From QZKY01 sp963666295 (GTDB lineage: Bacteria; Pseudomonadota; Gammaproteobacteria; Burkholderiales; Burkholderiaceae_D), in assembly GCA_963666295.1 (NCBI GenBank), contig OY762707.1:2046001-2110000 (forward strand): a DNA stretch of 64,000 nt. Reading direction: 5' to 3'. Below the pieces are notes generated by a model. The model ran no database searches. It saw only the letters and a list, made by a program, of their open reading frames with translations, and had not been told where the DNA came from. The position numbers and the translations under genes were made by a program. Shown piece after piece: positions 46,915 to 56,471 of this stretch. The stretch's first letter is position 1. The number at the start of each line of letters is the position of its first letter.

Positions 46915-49011
46915 GTGAGCATGAATCAGGGTGATCTGTTTTCCTCTGATGGCAACCAGCCTGACGAGAATACCGCAAACCCAAAGGAAGACTGGCGCGA
47001 ACGTGCCGCCAGTCTGGTCGGAGAATTGAACCGGCACAATTACGCTTATTATGTGCTGGACGCACCCACGATCCCCGATGCTGAATACGATCGACTGTTC
47101 CGCGAATTGCAGGAACTGGAAGCCGAACATCCCGAACTGATTAGCGCTGAATCGCCGACGCAGCGGGTTGGTGGTGCGCCGTTGTCACAGTTTGCTCAGG
47201 TGTCGCATGATGTGCCGATGCTCTCTCTGGGAAATGGCTTTGACGAGGAGGAAATTCGTGCCTTCGACCAGCGTGTACGCGATGGTTTGCAGGTCGATCC
47301 GGTGGAGTATGCGACGGAGCTGAAATTTGATGGACTGGCGATCAATTTGCGTTACGAAAATGGGATGTTCGTGCAGGCCGCGACGCGCGGTGATGGCGAA
47401 ACCGGCGAAGACGTCAGTGAAAATGTTCGCACTATCCTGTCTATTCCGATGAAGTTGAATACGGCCAGTCCGCCGACCTTGCTGGACGTGCGTGGCGAGG
47501 TGCTGATGTTCAAGCAAGACTTTGCACGCCTGAATGAACGTCAGCGTGACGCGCAACAAAAGGAATTCGTTAATCCGCGCAATGCGGCTGCCGGATCATT
47601 GCGGCAACTCGATTCGCGCATTGTTGCGCAGCGTACCTTGCGTTTTTTTGCCTACGGCATTGGCGCACTGGAAGGTGCAACCATGCCGGGCTCACATCGT
47701 GAGTTAATGGACTGGTTTGTTGAAATAGGCATTCCGGTGTGCTCGGAGCGCGCCGTTGTCAGCGGCGTCGAGGGCTTGCTGGCCTTTTATGCGCAGGAGA
47801 GTGAGAGGCGTGAGAACTTGCCCTATGAAATCGATGGGCTGGTGTACAAGGTCAATCGAATAGATCAGCAGCAGCGGTTGGGATTCGTATCGCGTGCGCC
47901 GCGCTTTGCCATTGCGCACAAATTCCCGGCACAGGAAGCGCTGACGATCGTGCAGGATATCGAAGTGCAGGTTGGACGTACCGGTGCGATCACGCCGGTG
48001 GCGCGTCTGGCTCCGGTGTTCGTCGGCGGTGCGACGGTTACGAATGCCACGCTGCACAATGAAGATGAAATTCGGCGCAAGGACATCCGCATTGGCGATA
48101 CTGTGATCGTTCGACGTGCAGGCGATGTGATTCCGGAAGTGGTGTCTTATGTGCCCGAAAAGCGACTGACCGATGCGAGGGAATTCGTCATGCCAACCAC
48201 CTGTCCGGTGTGTGGTTCAGTGATTGAGCGCTCGGAAGGCGAGGCAGTAGCGCGTTGTTCCGGTGGATGGACACGCTGTGCCGCGCAGCGCAAGGGTGGC
48301 TTGCAGCATTTTGCGTCGCGCAAGGCGATGGATGTCGAAGGGCTGGGCGAGCAGTTGATCGAGCAACTGGTGGATCGGCATCTTGTGACCACGGCGGCAG
48401 ATTTATATCAACTTGAACTGGAAACGCTGGCGAAACTGGATCGCATGGCGGAAAAGTCGGCGCAAAATGTGCTGGATGCGCTCGAACAGTCCAAGTCAAC
48501 GACTTTGCCGCGTTTTTTGTATGCGTTGGGGATTCGGCACGTGGGTGAATCCACGGCGAAAGCGCTGGCAGCGCATTTCGGCAGTTTGGACGCATTGAGG
48601 GTGGCGTCGGAGGAGGCGTTGCTGGAAGTGAATGATGTTGGGCCAGTGGTGGCGCAGGCGATCGTTCACTTTTTTGCTGATCCGCTGAACAATGGCTTGA
48701 TTGACAGCCTGCAAAAAGCCGGACTGCACTGGAATGAAAGCGAGCCAGCGACGGCACAAGCGAAACCTTTGCGTGGCAAGACTTTCGTGTTGACGGGCAC
48801 GTTGCCAACGCTAAAGCGTGATCAGGCGAAGGAAATGATTGAGGTTTTGGGCGGCAAGGTGGCGGGTTCGGTGTCGAAAAAAACCCATTTTGTTGTGGCT
48901 GGCGAGGAAGCCGGTTCAAAACTCGCCAAAGCGCGCGAATTAGGGATTACCATACTGGATGAGCAAAATTTACTTGCACTTGTGAAAGAAAATAATGAAA
49001 AAAATCACTAA
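46915..49011 (+). CDS. ligA: NAD-dependent DNA ligase
   Basis: 698 residues from GTG 46915, or 696 from ATG 46921; the ribosome site does not decide. The adenylated lysine is Lys137 (counting from GTG) in ELKFDGLAI. The OB fold is near 330-410. A four-cysteine zinc finger (CPVC and CSGGWTRC, near 420-445), helix-hairpin-helix repeats and a C-terminal BRCT domain (about 618-698) follow. It joins nicks in replication using NAD+. The last 17 bases overlap galU. Confidence 0.96.
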   Translation: MSMNQGDLFSSDGNQPDENTANPKEDWRERAASLVGELNRHNYAYYVLDAPTIPDAEYDRLFRELQELEAEHPELISAESPTQRVGGAPLSQFAQVSHDVPMLSLGNGFDEEEIRAFDQRVRDGLQVDPVEYATELKFDGLAINLRYENGMFVQAATRGDGETGEDVSENVRTILSIPMKLNTASPPTLLDVRGEVLMFKQDFARLNERQRDAQQKEFVNPRNAAAGSLRQLDSRIVAQRTLRFFAYGIGALEGATMPGSHRELMDWFVEIGIPVCSERAVVSGVEGLLAFYAQESERRENLPYEIDGLVYKVNRIDQQQRLGFVSRAPRFAIAHKFPAQEALTIVQDIEVQVGRTGAITPVARLAPVFVGGATVTNATLHNEDEIRRKDIRIGDTVIVRRAGDVIPEVVSYVPEKRLTDAREFVMPTTCPVCGSVIERSEGEAVARCSGGWTRCAAQRKGGLQHFASRKAMDVEGLGEQLIEQLVDRHLVTTAADLYQLELETLAKLDRMAEKSAQNVLDALEQSKSTTLPRFLYALGIRHVGESTAKALAAHFGSLDALRVASEEALLEVNDVGPVVAQAIVHFFADPLNNGLIDSLQKAGLHWNESEPATAQAKPLRGKTFVLTGTLPTLKRDQAKEMIEVLGGKVAGSVSKKTHFVVAGEEAGSKLAKARELGITILDEQNLLALVKENNEKNH

Positions 49012-49879
49012 AGCTGTGTTTCCGGTGGCGGGTTTTGGCAGCCGCTTTCTCCCCGCTACCAAGGCGCAACCGAAAGAAATGCTGACCGTGGTCGATAAGC
49101 CCCTGATTCAGTATGCTGTTGAAGAAGCCGTGGCAGCAGGCATTACTGAACTGATCTTTATTACAGGTCGCAGCAAACGCGCCATTGAGGATCACTTCGA
49201 CAAGGCTTATGAGCTGGAAAACGAGCTGGAGATGGCGGGCAAGACAGATTTGCTGGAGCGGGTGCAAAACATCTTGCCGAAGAACGTGACTTGCATTTAT
49301 ATCCGCCAGTCCGAACCGCTCGGTTTGGGGCATGCCATTCTGTGTGCGAAGCCAGCCGTTAATGATGAACCCTTTGCCGTTATTCTGGCGGATGACCTGA
49401 TGGACGTGAAAGCAGGCTCGCCGAACGTGCTACAGCAAATGTTGCAGGTTTATGAGGAAGAGCAGGCCAACGTCGTGGCGGTGCAGGAGGTGCCACGAGA
49501 AAATACTCACCAGTACGGTATTGTCAGTGTTTCTGATTACAAGCCGCGCATTGGTCGCATGACGAGCATTGTCGAAAAACCGAAACCGGAAGAGGCGCCA
49601 TCAACCTTGGCTGTGGTGGGGCGCTACGTTTTGAGCAGCAAGATTTTTGATTACATTTCCGAGAGCAACAAAGGGGCGGGTGGTGAAATTCAGTTGACGG
49701 ATGGCATTGAGTCACTCTTGAAAATCGAGCCAGTGGTGGCATATAGCTATCGCGGGCGACGCTATGATTGCGGTTCAAAGGTGGGCTACCTGAAGGCAAC
49801 CGTTGCGTTGGGCCTGAAGCACCCGGAAGTAGGTAGCGAATTTGCCGAATATATTGATGAACTGAGTACAGCGGATTAA
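48995..49879 (+). CDS. galU: UTP-glucose-1-phosphate uridylyltransferase
   Basis: 294 residues. The nucleotide-binding start is FPVAGFGSRFLPATKAQPKEML, and the catalytic region has VDKPLIQYAVEEA. It makes UDP-glucose for envelope and exopolysaccharides. The start lies inside the end of ligA in another frame, so coupling is likely. Three bases separate its stop from def. Confidence 0.95.
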   Translation: MKKITKAVFPVAGFGSRFLPATKAQPKEMLTVVDKPLIQYAVEEAVAAGITELIFITGRSKRAIEDHFDKAYELENELEMAGKTDLLERVQNILPKNVTCIYIRQSEPLGLGHAILCAKPAVNDEPFAVILADDLMDVKAGSPNVLQQMLQVYEEEQANVVAVQEVPRENTHQYGIVSVSDYKPRIGRMTSIVEKPKPEEAPSTLAVVGRYVLSSKIFDYISESNKGAGGEIQLTDGIESLLKIEPVVAYSYRGRRYDCGSKVGYLKATVALGLKHPEVGSEFAEYIDELSTAD

Positions 49880-49882
49880 ACG

Positions 49883-50422
49883 ATGAGCATTAGACCGATT
49901 TTGATCATGGGGGATTTGCGCTTGCTGCGTCAGGCCAGGCCGGTTACCCGATTCGATACGCCAGAACTGGATGAACTGATCGAAGATATGTTCGAGACGA
50001 TGTATGACGCAGAAGGTGCCGGGCTGGCTGCGCCGCAAATCGGCGTGAATTTGCAAGTAGTGATTTTCGGTTTTGAACGAAATGAGCGTTACCCGGATGC
50101 GGAAGTCGTACCCAGGACCATCCTGATCAACCCGAAGATCACACCAATCGGCGATGAAGTCGAAGAGGCCTGGGAGGGCTGTCTTTCCGTACCGGACATG
50201 CGTGGCGTGGTGCCGCGTTGGGCGAAAGTACGCTACGAGGGTTTTGACCAGAAAGGCAACCCGGTTAGCGCTGAAGCGGATGGCTTTCATGCGCGCGTGG
50301 TGCAGCATGAGTGCGATCATCTGGCAGGGATGCTTTACCCGATGCGTATGCCGGATCTGAAACGCTTCGGCTTCACCGAAGCACTCTTTCCCTGGGGCGC
50401 ACCGGAAGAGCCTGAAGAATGA
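49883..50422 (+). CDS. def: Peptide deformylase
   Basis: 179 residues. The three family motifs are visible: GAGLAAPQIGV, EGCLSVP (with the metal-ligand cysteine) and QHECDHLAGM (two metal-ligand histidines and the catalytic glutamate). It removes the formyl group from new proteins. It is not next to fmt, unlike the common arrangement, so it may be a second deformylase; that is an inference. Confidence 0.93.
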   Translation: MSIRPILIMGDLRLLRQARPVTRFDTPELDELIEDMFETMYDAEGAGLAAPQIGVNLQVVIFGFERNERYPDAEVVPRTILINPKITPIGDEVEEAWEGCLSVPDMRGVVPRWAKVRYEGFDQKGNPVSAEADGFHARVVQHECDHLAGMLYPMRMPDLKRFGFTEALFPWGAPEEPEE

Positions 50423-50427
50423 GTCGG

Positions 50428-51207
50428 CTAGCGCCCAGAAAATTTGGGCGCTTTCTTTTGCATGAACGACATGCGTCCGGTTTTATAATCCTCGGTGTCG
50501 AAACAGGCGAAGCATTCCAGATACTCTTCTGTCGTGAGTGGACTGCCATCGCTTAGTCGGCGCACGAATTTTTTGTGCCAGTGCGCGGCAAGCGGTGCGC
50601 TCTCGGCGATGCGCAGTGCTGTGGCTTGTGCTTCCTCTGCCACTTTCTCATCTGGCACGATGCGGCTCACTAGTCGCTTTTCCTTGGCTTCTTGCGCCCC
50701 GAATGTTCTCCCTTCCAGGAGTAATTCGAGTGCCACGTCCGGCCCGGTCAGGCGCATGATGGGTGTGATTTCCGGGAAGGCCAGCGTGGCTCCCAGCTTA
50801 TTGGCCGGAATGCCGAAACGACTCGATTCTCCGCAGATTCGGATGTCGCAAAGCGCAGCAATGATCAGCCCGCCACCGACGCACAGCCCATGAATCTGCG
50901 CCACCAGTGGATGCGGGCAGGAAGCAAGAGTGGCCATGGCGGTATGAGAAACCAAGCCGAACGCCATACCCTGTTTTTTGTCAGCACGCAGCGTCTCAAA
51001 TTCGCTGATGTCGTACCCCGTTGAAAACGCGTGCTTACCCTCGCCGCGAACGATGATGCAGCGTAGCGTGTCGTCAAAGGACAGGGCCTCAATTTCGTTC
51101 GTCAATTGCTTCCACATTTCTTGCGAGATGGCATTGTGTTTGTCGGGACGATTCAGGGTGACGGTGGCGATGAAGCCCTGGCGTTCTGTTTTGACGAGTT
51201 CAGACAT
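50428..51207 (-). CDS. Enoyl-CoA hydratase/isomerase (crotonase) family protein
   Basis: 259 residues of the crotonase fold. The oxyanion-hole segments are GKHAFSTGYDISEF and IHGLCVGGGLIIAALCDIR. Of the two glutamates used by true enoyl-CoA hydratases, the first is replaced by Ala135 (in FGIPANKLG) and the second is kept as Glu161 (in ALELLLEG). That suggests an isomerase or another crotonase reaction rather than hydration. The substrate is unknown. It is downstream of corA (137 bases) on the same strand. Confidence 0.82.
   Translation of the reverse strand: MSELVKTERQGFIATVTLNRPDKHNAISQEMWKQLTNEIEALSFDDTLRCIIVRGEGKHAFSTGYDISEFETLRADKKQGMAFGLVSHTAMATLASCPHPLVAQIHGLCVGGGLIIAALCDIRICGESSRFGIPANKLGATLAFPEITPIMRLTGPDVALELLLEGRTFGAQEAKEKRLVSRIVPDEKVAEEAQATALRIAESAPLAAHWHKKFVRRLSDGSPLTTEEYLECFACFDTEDYKTGRMSFMQKKAPKFSGR
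50430..50459 (+). terminator. Rho-independent terminator after def
   Basis: Stem AGCGCCCA (50430-50437) with TGGGCGCT (50445-50452), followed by TTCTTTT. It overlaps the last codons of the convergent crotonase gene, so the same DNA codes on one strand and terminates on the other. Confidence 0.85.
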
Positions 51208-51344
51208 GTTGCTTCCATTTGGACAGTGATGGGTGTTTGGTTTGGCTAGCCTAGCTAGCTTCGATTTTATACGAATCAGAAGCCTATAACCCAGTTAGCG
51301 GCCAGCCAGGCATTCGGCACTTTGCTCTTGCCAATGGCTTTGTT

Positions 51345-52409
51345 TCACAACCAGCGCTTACGCTTGAAAAAGCCTAGCATTGTGAGGGCGATAAGCAGTT
51401 GGAAACCCAAAAAAATAAAATAACTGTAGTGATATTTCAACTCTGGCAGGTATTCAAAATTTGTTCCATAAATTCCCGCGATAAAAGTCATGGGAATGAA
51501 GACCGCCGAAAAAATGGTCAGGAACTTCATGATCTCATTGAGGTGGTTGCCAATACCTGTGTTATAGATATTCAGCTGATCGGAAAGCATGTCCCGATAA
51601 AGATCAATGGCGTCCATTGCCTGATTCGAAATGTCGAGTAAGTCCTTGAGGAAAGGTTTTGTTTGCTCATGGAAAATATCTGAATCAAGCCTTGGCAAAC
51701 GTTGAACAAACTCTCTGACTGGACGTACGTTTTTCCTCAGGTAATTCATTTCTCGCTTAAAGGTATAGATGTCCGTTGCAATACCCTTCGACAAGTTTTC
51801 GAGAATAACTTCTTCCAGGTCTTCAATTTTTTCGCCCAAATGTCCGACGATGTGGAAATAGTTATCAACAATCGTATCCAATAGGGAGTACGTCAGGTAA
51901 TCAAGCCCGCAACTGCGTATTCGTCCCTTCTGTTTACGGATGCGTTCTCTTACTGGCTCGAAAACATCGCCCGGACGTTCCTGAAAAGTCAGCAGAAATG
52001 TTTCTCCAAGAACCATGCTTAACTGCTCACTTTTAACGTGCCCGGTGGTTTCATCGTATCTCATCATTTTGAGAACGATAAAAACATAGTCGGCATGCTC
52101 TTCCAGTTTTGGTTGTTGTCCGGTGTTGAGGATATCTTCAAGTGTCAAAGGGTGAAGCTCAAAACTGTCGCCAACGGCTTGAATCAGCTCGGTGTCGTGC
52201 AAGCCGTGGAAGTTGATCCACGTTACGGTTTTGCTTTCTTTGTAACGAGCAGCTTCTTTGATGTCACGCAATTCGCATTCGGTCAGATGTTCATTATCGT
52301 AGTCAATCAACCGAATGGAAACTTCTTCCATTTTTTTGTCGCCAATGAAAACAAGTTCTCCGGGAGCCTTTCCCATGGATAAAGTTTTATTCTTTAAAAA
52401 TCTGGCCAT
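51345..52409 (-). CDS. corA: CorA-family divalent cation channel
   Basis: 354 residues: a large cytosolic N-terminal domain and two C-terminal membrane helices (about 292-311 and 329-348). The family signature GMN at the pore mouth is changed to GTN (Gly315-Thr316-Asn317) in AGIYGTNFEYLPEL; the codon ACA is clear in the sequence. CorA carries Mg2+, Co2+ or Ni2+ as a pentamer. With the altered pore residue its selectivity is uncertain. A corC-type gene lies upstream on the same strand. Confidence 0.88.
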   Translation of the reverse strand: MARFLKNKTLSMGKAPGELVFIGDKKMEEVSIRLIDYDNEHLTECELRDIKEAARYKESKTVTWINFHGLHDTELIQAVGDSFELHPLTLEDILNTGQQPKLEEHADYVFIVLKMMRYDETTGHVKSEQLSMVLGETFLLTFQERPGDVFEPVRERIRKQKGRIRSCGLDYLTYSLLDTIVDNYFHIVGHLGEKIEDLEEVILENLSKGIATDIYTFKREMNYLRKNVRPVREFVQRLPRLDSDIFHEQTKPFLKDLLDISNQAMDAIDLYRDMLSDQLNIYNTGIGNHLNEIMKFLTIFSAVFIPMTFIAGIYGTNFEYLPELKYHYSYFIFLGFQLLIALTMLGFFKRKRWL

Positions 52410-52574
52410 AAATTTCCCTTGTGATTACGTTCGGACGATCGACCAAAGTGCATCTGGTTTTTTCTGGTGAAGCGCAAAAAGCGTGCCTTGGCGATATTTT
52501 TCATCTCCCCGTTAGTGTTTGTTCTGGGACACATTGACGGTCAGTTCATCTGACTTTTGCCAAGTTGACAAGAG

Positions 52575-53882
52575 CTATAAATTCATTGAGGAGAGGCGAG
52601 AAACAAGCACTTTATCGACCCGGTTATGGTCCATGTTCATGACTTCGAAGCGCCAATCGTTTTTCTCTACATAATCAGTAGCGATGGGAATGTGCCCGAG
52701 TTCGTGCATGATAAATCCGCCAAGTGTATTGAAATTATTCCGGTCCTCGTTCAGGAGATTATTATCAATCTCCAGCACAGATTTCATGCGCTCAATGCTA
52801 ACGTCGCCATCCACCAGCCACGAGCCATCATCCCGGCGCAGTATGTTGCGCTCTTTGGGTGACTGGAGATTGGATATCTCGCCCACGATGGCGGCCAGCA
52901 CATCAGCCATGGTTACCAAGCCCTGTATGGCGCCATATTCGTCAACCACGAGTGCAAATTGGAGGCGCGCCATTCTGAAATTTTCCAGCAGTTTGGCGGT
53001 CGTTATGGATTCGGGTACATAGAGCGGTGGATGGAGTACCGCCTCAATATCATTAATGGCCACGCTATGGCCGAGCATTGCTTTTTTGAGTAAATCACCG
53101 GTCTGCAGGACTCCTGTAACGTGCGTCAGGCCGTCTCGGCAGACCAGCATGCGGGAGTGTTCGCTATCGATAATTTTTTGACGGACGGTTTCCTCTCCTT
53201 CTTCCAGATCAATGACAAACATGTCGTGTCGCGGCGTCATGATAGAAGCGACGCAGCGCTCATCCAGTCTCAGTACGTTATAGACAATCTCTTGCTCGTT
53301 TTCATGGAAAACGCCGGCTTGTGATCCCTGCTCCATCATGGCCCTGATTTCTTCGTCCGTAACCGGGGGTTCGTCCTTGCGGCGCGCTCCGACAAGCGTC
53401 AGGATAAAGGTCGAAGATCCCGTGAGCAGGCTGACTAGTGGATGCGCCAGCCGTGCCAGGATCGACATGGGCCGTGCCACCAGCGAGGCAATGGATTCGG
53501 GTGCGAGCAGTGCCAGTCTTTTGGGAACCAGTTCGCCCATGACCACAGAAAAATAGGTCAGGGTGATCACGGTAATCGTTAGTGATATCCCCTCGGAGTA
53601 GGGTGCTAGCAGGGGAATTTTCGTGAGTATCTCCACGAGCGGCTCAGAGATGGTGTCTTCGCCGATGGCGCCGATCAGAATGCCGGCAGAGGTGATGCCG
53701 ACCTGGATGGTGGACAGAAAACTGGAAGGATTCTGGTGAAGTGACAGTGCGGCAATGGATCCAGTGGCGCCGTTGTCCACCATAATCTGAAGTTTGGCTT
53801 TGCGGGAAGAAACGACGGCAATTTCCGACATGGCAAACAGGCCATTGAGAAGAATAAGCAAAAGTAGAAGAGTCAGACTCAT
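52575..53882 (-). CDS. CNNM/CorC-HlyC family membrane protein
   Basis: 435 residues from ATG 53882 (MSLTLLLLLILLNGLFAMSE); the longer in-frame start at 53993 adds an unrelated leader. A DUF21/CNNM membrane domain (about 1-170) is followed by a pair of CBS domains (about 195-330) and a C-terminal CorC_HlyC domain (about 350-430). The family is linked to Mg2+ or Co2+ efflux or resistance, often named hemolysin-like. Its position upstream of corA fits a joint role in divalent cation balance. Confidence 0.88.
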   Translation of the reverse strand: MSLTLLLLLILLNGLFAMSEIAVVSSRKAKLQIMVDNGATGSIAALSLHQNPSSFLSTIQVGITSAGILIGAIGEDTISEPLVEILTKIPLLAPYSEGISLTITVITLTYFSVVMGELVPKRLALLAPESIASLVARPMSILARLAHPLVSLLTGSSTFILTLVGARRKDEPPVTDEEIRAMMEQGSQAGVFHENEQEIVYNVLRLDERCVASIMTPRHDMFVIDLEEGEETVRQKIIDSEHSRMLVCRDGLTHVTGVLQTGDLLKKAMLGHSVAINDIEAVLHPPLYVPESITTAKLLENFRMARLQFALVVDEYGAIQGLVTMADVLAAIVGEISNLQSPKERNILRRDDGSWLVDGDVSIERMKSVLEIDNNLLNEDRNNFNTLGGFIMHELGHIPIATDYVEKNDWRFEVMNMDHNRVDKVLVSRLSSMNL

Positions 53883-54278
53883 CGCAAGATTTTCCTTATG
53901 GTTTAAAGCGGCCGTCGCGTTGTTTATGATTTCAGCGGGTTTATAAATAATACAGGAATTAAAACGGCCACCTGATAGCTGTTTATAAATCACGCTGGCT
54001 CATTTTTTATTGAATATTACCTTCCTGAGCAGGGCCAGCCTTAGCGTTGATCAAATGATATTTAGGTGAGAGAGATTCTAAAGGTCGTCGGGAAACCTGA
54101 ATCACTTCGTTGCCAAAATCGGGGCTTTATAGCGAATGCAAGGGTTTGGTATCCATGAAATTCATATTCCGGTTGCCTGATTTTTTGGGTGGCGCGTGTC
54201 ATATGTGAAGATTCGAGGGGGGTGCCTATGGTAAAATCAGCGGGTTATTTTTGCTAACTTTTGACCGAAAGAGTAAAC
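53883..54278. other. Divergent intergenic region, no gene seen
   Basis: 396 bases rich in A+T between the corC-type gene and yebC. I see no credible coding frame. A TAAAAT hexamer at 54232-54237, 42 bases before yebC, may be a -10 element but lacks a good -35. Confidence 0.5.
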
Positions 54279-55004
54279 ATGGCTGGACATAGTAAATGGG
54301 CGAATATTAAGCATAAAAAAGCAGCGTCAGACGCCAAGAAGGGCAAGATATGGACGCGCGTCATCAAGGAAATTACGGTAGCGGCTCGTTTGGGCGGAGG
54401 CGATCCGGCAGCAAATCCGCGCTTGCGCATGGCGATCGACAAGGCAACGGATGCCAACATGCCGAAAGATAACGTTCAGCGTGCGATTCAGCGCGGTACT
54501 GGCAGCCTGGAGGGCGTGAATTACGAGGAAGTGCGCTACGAGGGTTACGGCATCAATGGTGCTGCGGTGATCGTGGATTGCATGACGGACAATCGCACGC
54601 GCACGGTTGCAGATGTGCGCCATGCTTTCTCCAAGTTTGGCGGCAACATGGGTACGGAAGGCTCGGTTGCTTTTATGTTCAAGCATTGCGGTCAGCTTTA
54701 TTACGCGCCGGGTACGGATGAGGATGCGCTGATGGAAGCGGCGCTGGAGGCGGGTGCGGAAGACGTCATTACGGATGATGATGGTGGCATTGAGGTGTTG
54801 TGTCCGCCCAATGACTTTTCTGCGGTTAAGGAGGCACTGGAGAATGCTGGTTTCAAGGCTGAGTTGGCAGAAGTGATCATGCGTGCCGACAACGAGACCG
54901 AGTTGGAAGGCGAGGACGCCGGGAAGATGCAGAAGCTGCTCGATGCATTGGAAAATATTGATGACGTGCAGGAAGTGTATACCAACGTCAGCATGGAAAA
55001 TTAA
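54279..55004 (+). CDS. yebC: YebC/PmpR-family regulatory protein
   Basis: 241 residues beginning MAGHSKWANIKHKKAASDAKKGK, the standard YebC start; an in-frame start 18 bases upstream is less likely. The acidic C-terminal half, including GTDEDALMEAALEAGAEDV, is typical. The family was named for DNA binding, and recent work ties members to resolving ribosome stalling at proline runs. It is followed, after a 190-base gap, by the purD operon. Confidence 0.95.
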   Translation: MAGHSKWANIKHKKAASDAKKGKIWTRVIKEITVAARLGGGDPAANPRLRMAIDKATDANMPKDNVQRAIQRGTGSLEGVNYEEVRYEGYGINGAAVIVDCMTDNRTRTVADVRHAFSKFGGNMGTEGSVAFMFKHCGQLYYAPGTDEDALMEAALEAGAEDVITDDDGGIEVLCPPNDFSAVKEALENAGFKAELAEVIMRADNETELEGEDAGKMQKLLDALENIDDVQEVYTNVSMEN

Positions 55005-55194
55005 CTGAATAAATGTTTGCGCGAGCGATTTGCTGCGTTGCGCGGTGCTCGCTTCCTTGCCTATCAAGTTGATATGTCTTCGGAATCTGCGCGCCGTGCG
55101 CCTTGCACCTCATCTCGCTCACCGATTTCTTCAGCGTTCCGCTATGATTGTGCTGGCAGTATTTTGGCCTTATCAAGTTAAGTAGAGAATAAAT

Positions 55195-56460
55195 ATGAAA
55201 GTTCTGGTTGTTGGCGGTGGCGGTCGTGAGCACGCATTGGCCTGGAAAATTGCCCAGTCTCCCAAGATTCAGCTTGTTTTTGTTGCGCCCGGCAATGGCG
55301 GTACGGCGCAGGACAGGCGCATGCAAAACGTCGCGCTGACAGATCCCGCTGCGTTGGCTGACTTTGTTTTGAAGGAAGGGATTGGGCTAACGGTTGTTGG
55401 CCCCGAGGCGCCACTGGCAGAGGGGATTGTTGACCTTTTTATTAGCAAGGGACTGAAAATATTCGGGCCGACTCAGGCGGCGGCGCAGCTGGAATCCTCG
55501 AAAGATTTTGCCAAGGCATTCATGTTCCGTCATGGCATTCCAACGGCGAAGTATCAGACTTTTTCTGACCTCAAGGCGGCGCACGACTACATTAGTCAGG
55601 AAGGCGCGCCGATCGTGATCAAGGCCGATGGACTGGCGGCGGGCAAGGGCGTGGTTGTGGCGATGACAGAGGATCAGGCGCACGCAGCCGTGGACATGAT
55701 GCTGGTCGATAACAAGATGGGCGATGCGGGTGCGCGCATCGTGATCGAGGAGTATCTTGATGGCGAGGAAGTCAGTTTTATTGTGATGGTTGATGGCAAG
55801 AACATCTTGCCGCTGGCGACCAGTCAGGATCACAAGCGCTTGCTGGATGGTGATGAAGGCCCGAACACCGGTGGTATGGGCGCGTATTCACCTGCGCCAA
55901 TTGTCACGCCAGAACTGCATGCGCGTATCATGCGCGAAGTGATTCGCCCGACGGTAGAAGGCATGACCAGAGATGGCGTGCCATTTTCCGGTTTTCTGTA
56001 CGCAGGCCTGATGATCGACAGCGCGGGTACGCCACGGACGCTGGAATTTAATTGCCGCATGGGCGACCCGGAAACGCAACCGATTTTGGCGCGCTTGAAG
56101 AGCGATTTGCTGCCGGTCTTCAATCATGCCGTCAATGGTACGCTGGATCAGGTTGAGTTGGCGTGGGATCGGCGTACGGCTTTGGGCGTGGTGATGGCGG
56201 CGGCCAATTACCCTGAAACGCCACGTAAAGGTGACGTTATTACCGGCATCCCTGCTGAAACTGAAAATTGTATTACTTTCCATGCTGGTACGGCCTTGAT
56301 CGACGGACAACTGGTGACATCCGGGGGGCGCGTGTTGTGCGTAGTTGGTCTGGGGGATACCGTCAAAATGGCGCAGAGGTCGGTTTACGACGTGATTGAA
56401 AGCGTTCAATTCGATGGGGCGCAATATCGTACCGACATCGGTTGGCGGGCCGTTCGATAA
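55195..56460 (+). CDS. purD: Phosphoribosylamine-glycine ligase
   Basis: 421 residues. The N-terminal VVGGGGREHALAWK, the ATP-grasp core (KADGLAAGKGVVVA) and the C-terminal NCRMGDPETQPIL are visible. It makes glycinamide ribonucleotide in purine synthesis. The nadD start follows 11 bases after its stop; hemF, which often lies between them in related genera, is absent here. Confidence 0.96.
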   Translation: MKVLVVGGGGREHALAWKIAQSPKIQLVFVAPGNGGTAQDRRMQNVALTDPAALADFVLKEGIGLTVVGPEAPLAEGIVDLFISKGLKIFGPTQAAAQLESSKDFAKAFMFRHGIPTAKYQTFSDLKAAHDYISQEGAPIVIKADGLAAGKGVVVAMTEDQAHAAVDMMLVDNKMGDAGARIVIEEYLDGEEVSFIVMVDGKNILPLATSQDHKRLLDGDEGPNTGGMGAYSPAPIVTPELHARIMREVIRPTVEGMTRDGVPFSGFLYAGLMIDSAGTPRTLEFNCRMGDPETQPILARLKSDLLPVFNHAVNGTLDQVELAWDRRTALGVVMAAANYPETPRKGDVITGIPAETENCITFHAGTALIDGQLVTSGGRVLCVVGLGDTVKMAQRSVYDVIESVQFDGAQYRTDIGWRAVR

Positions 56461-56471
56461 GGCTGGTGCAG

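Noticed and set aside
54232..54237. TAAAAT as yebC promoter
   Set aside because: No acceptable -35 element at 15-19 bases; left as a remark only.
55018..55055. GCGAGC...GCTCGC inverted repeat after yebC
   Set aside because: The stem is short with a loop of more than 20 bases and there is no T tail.
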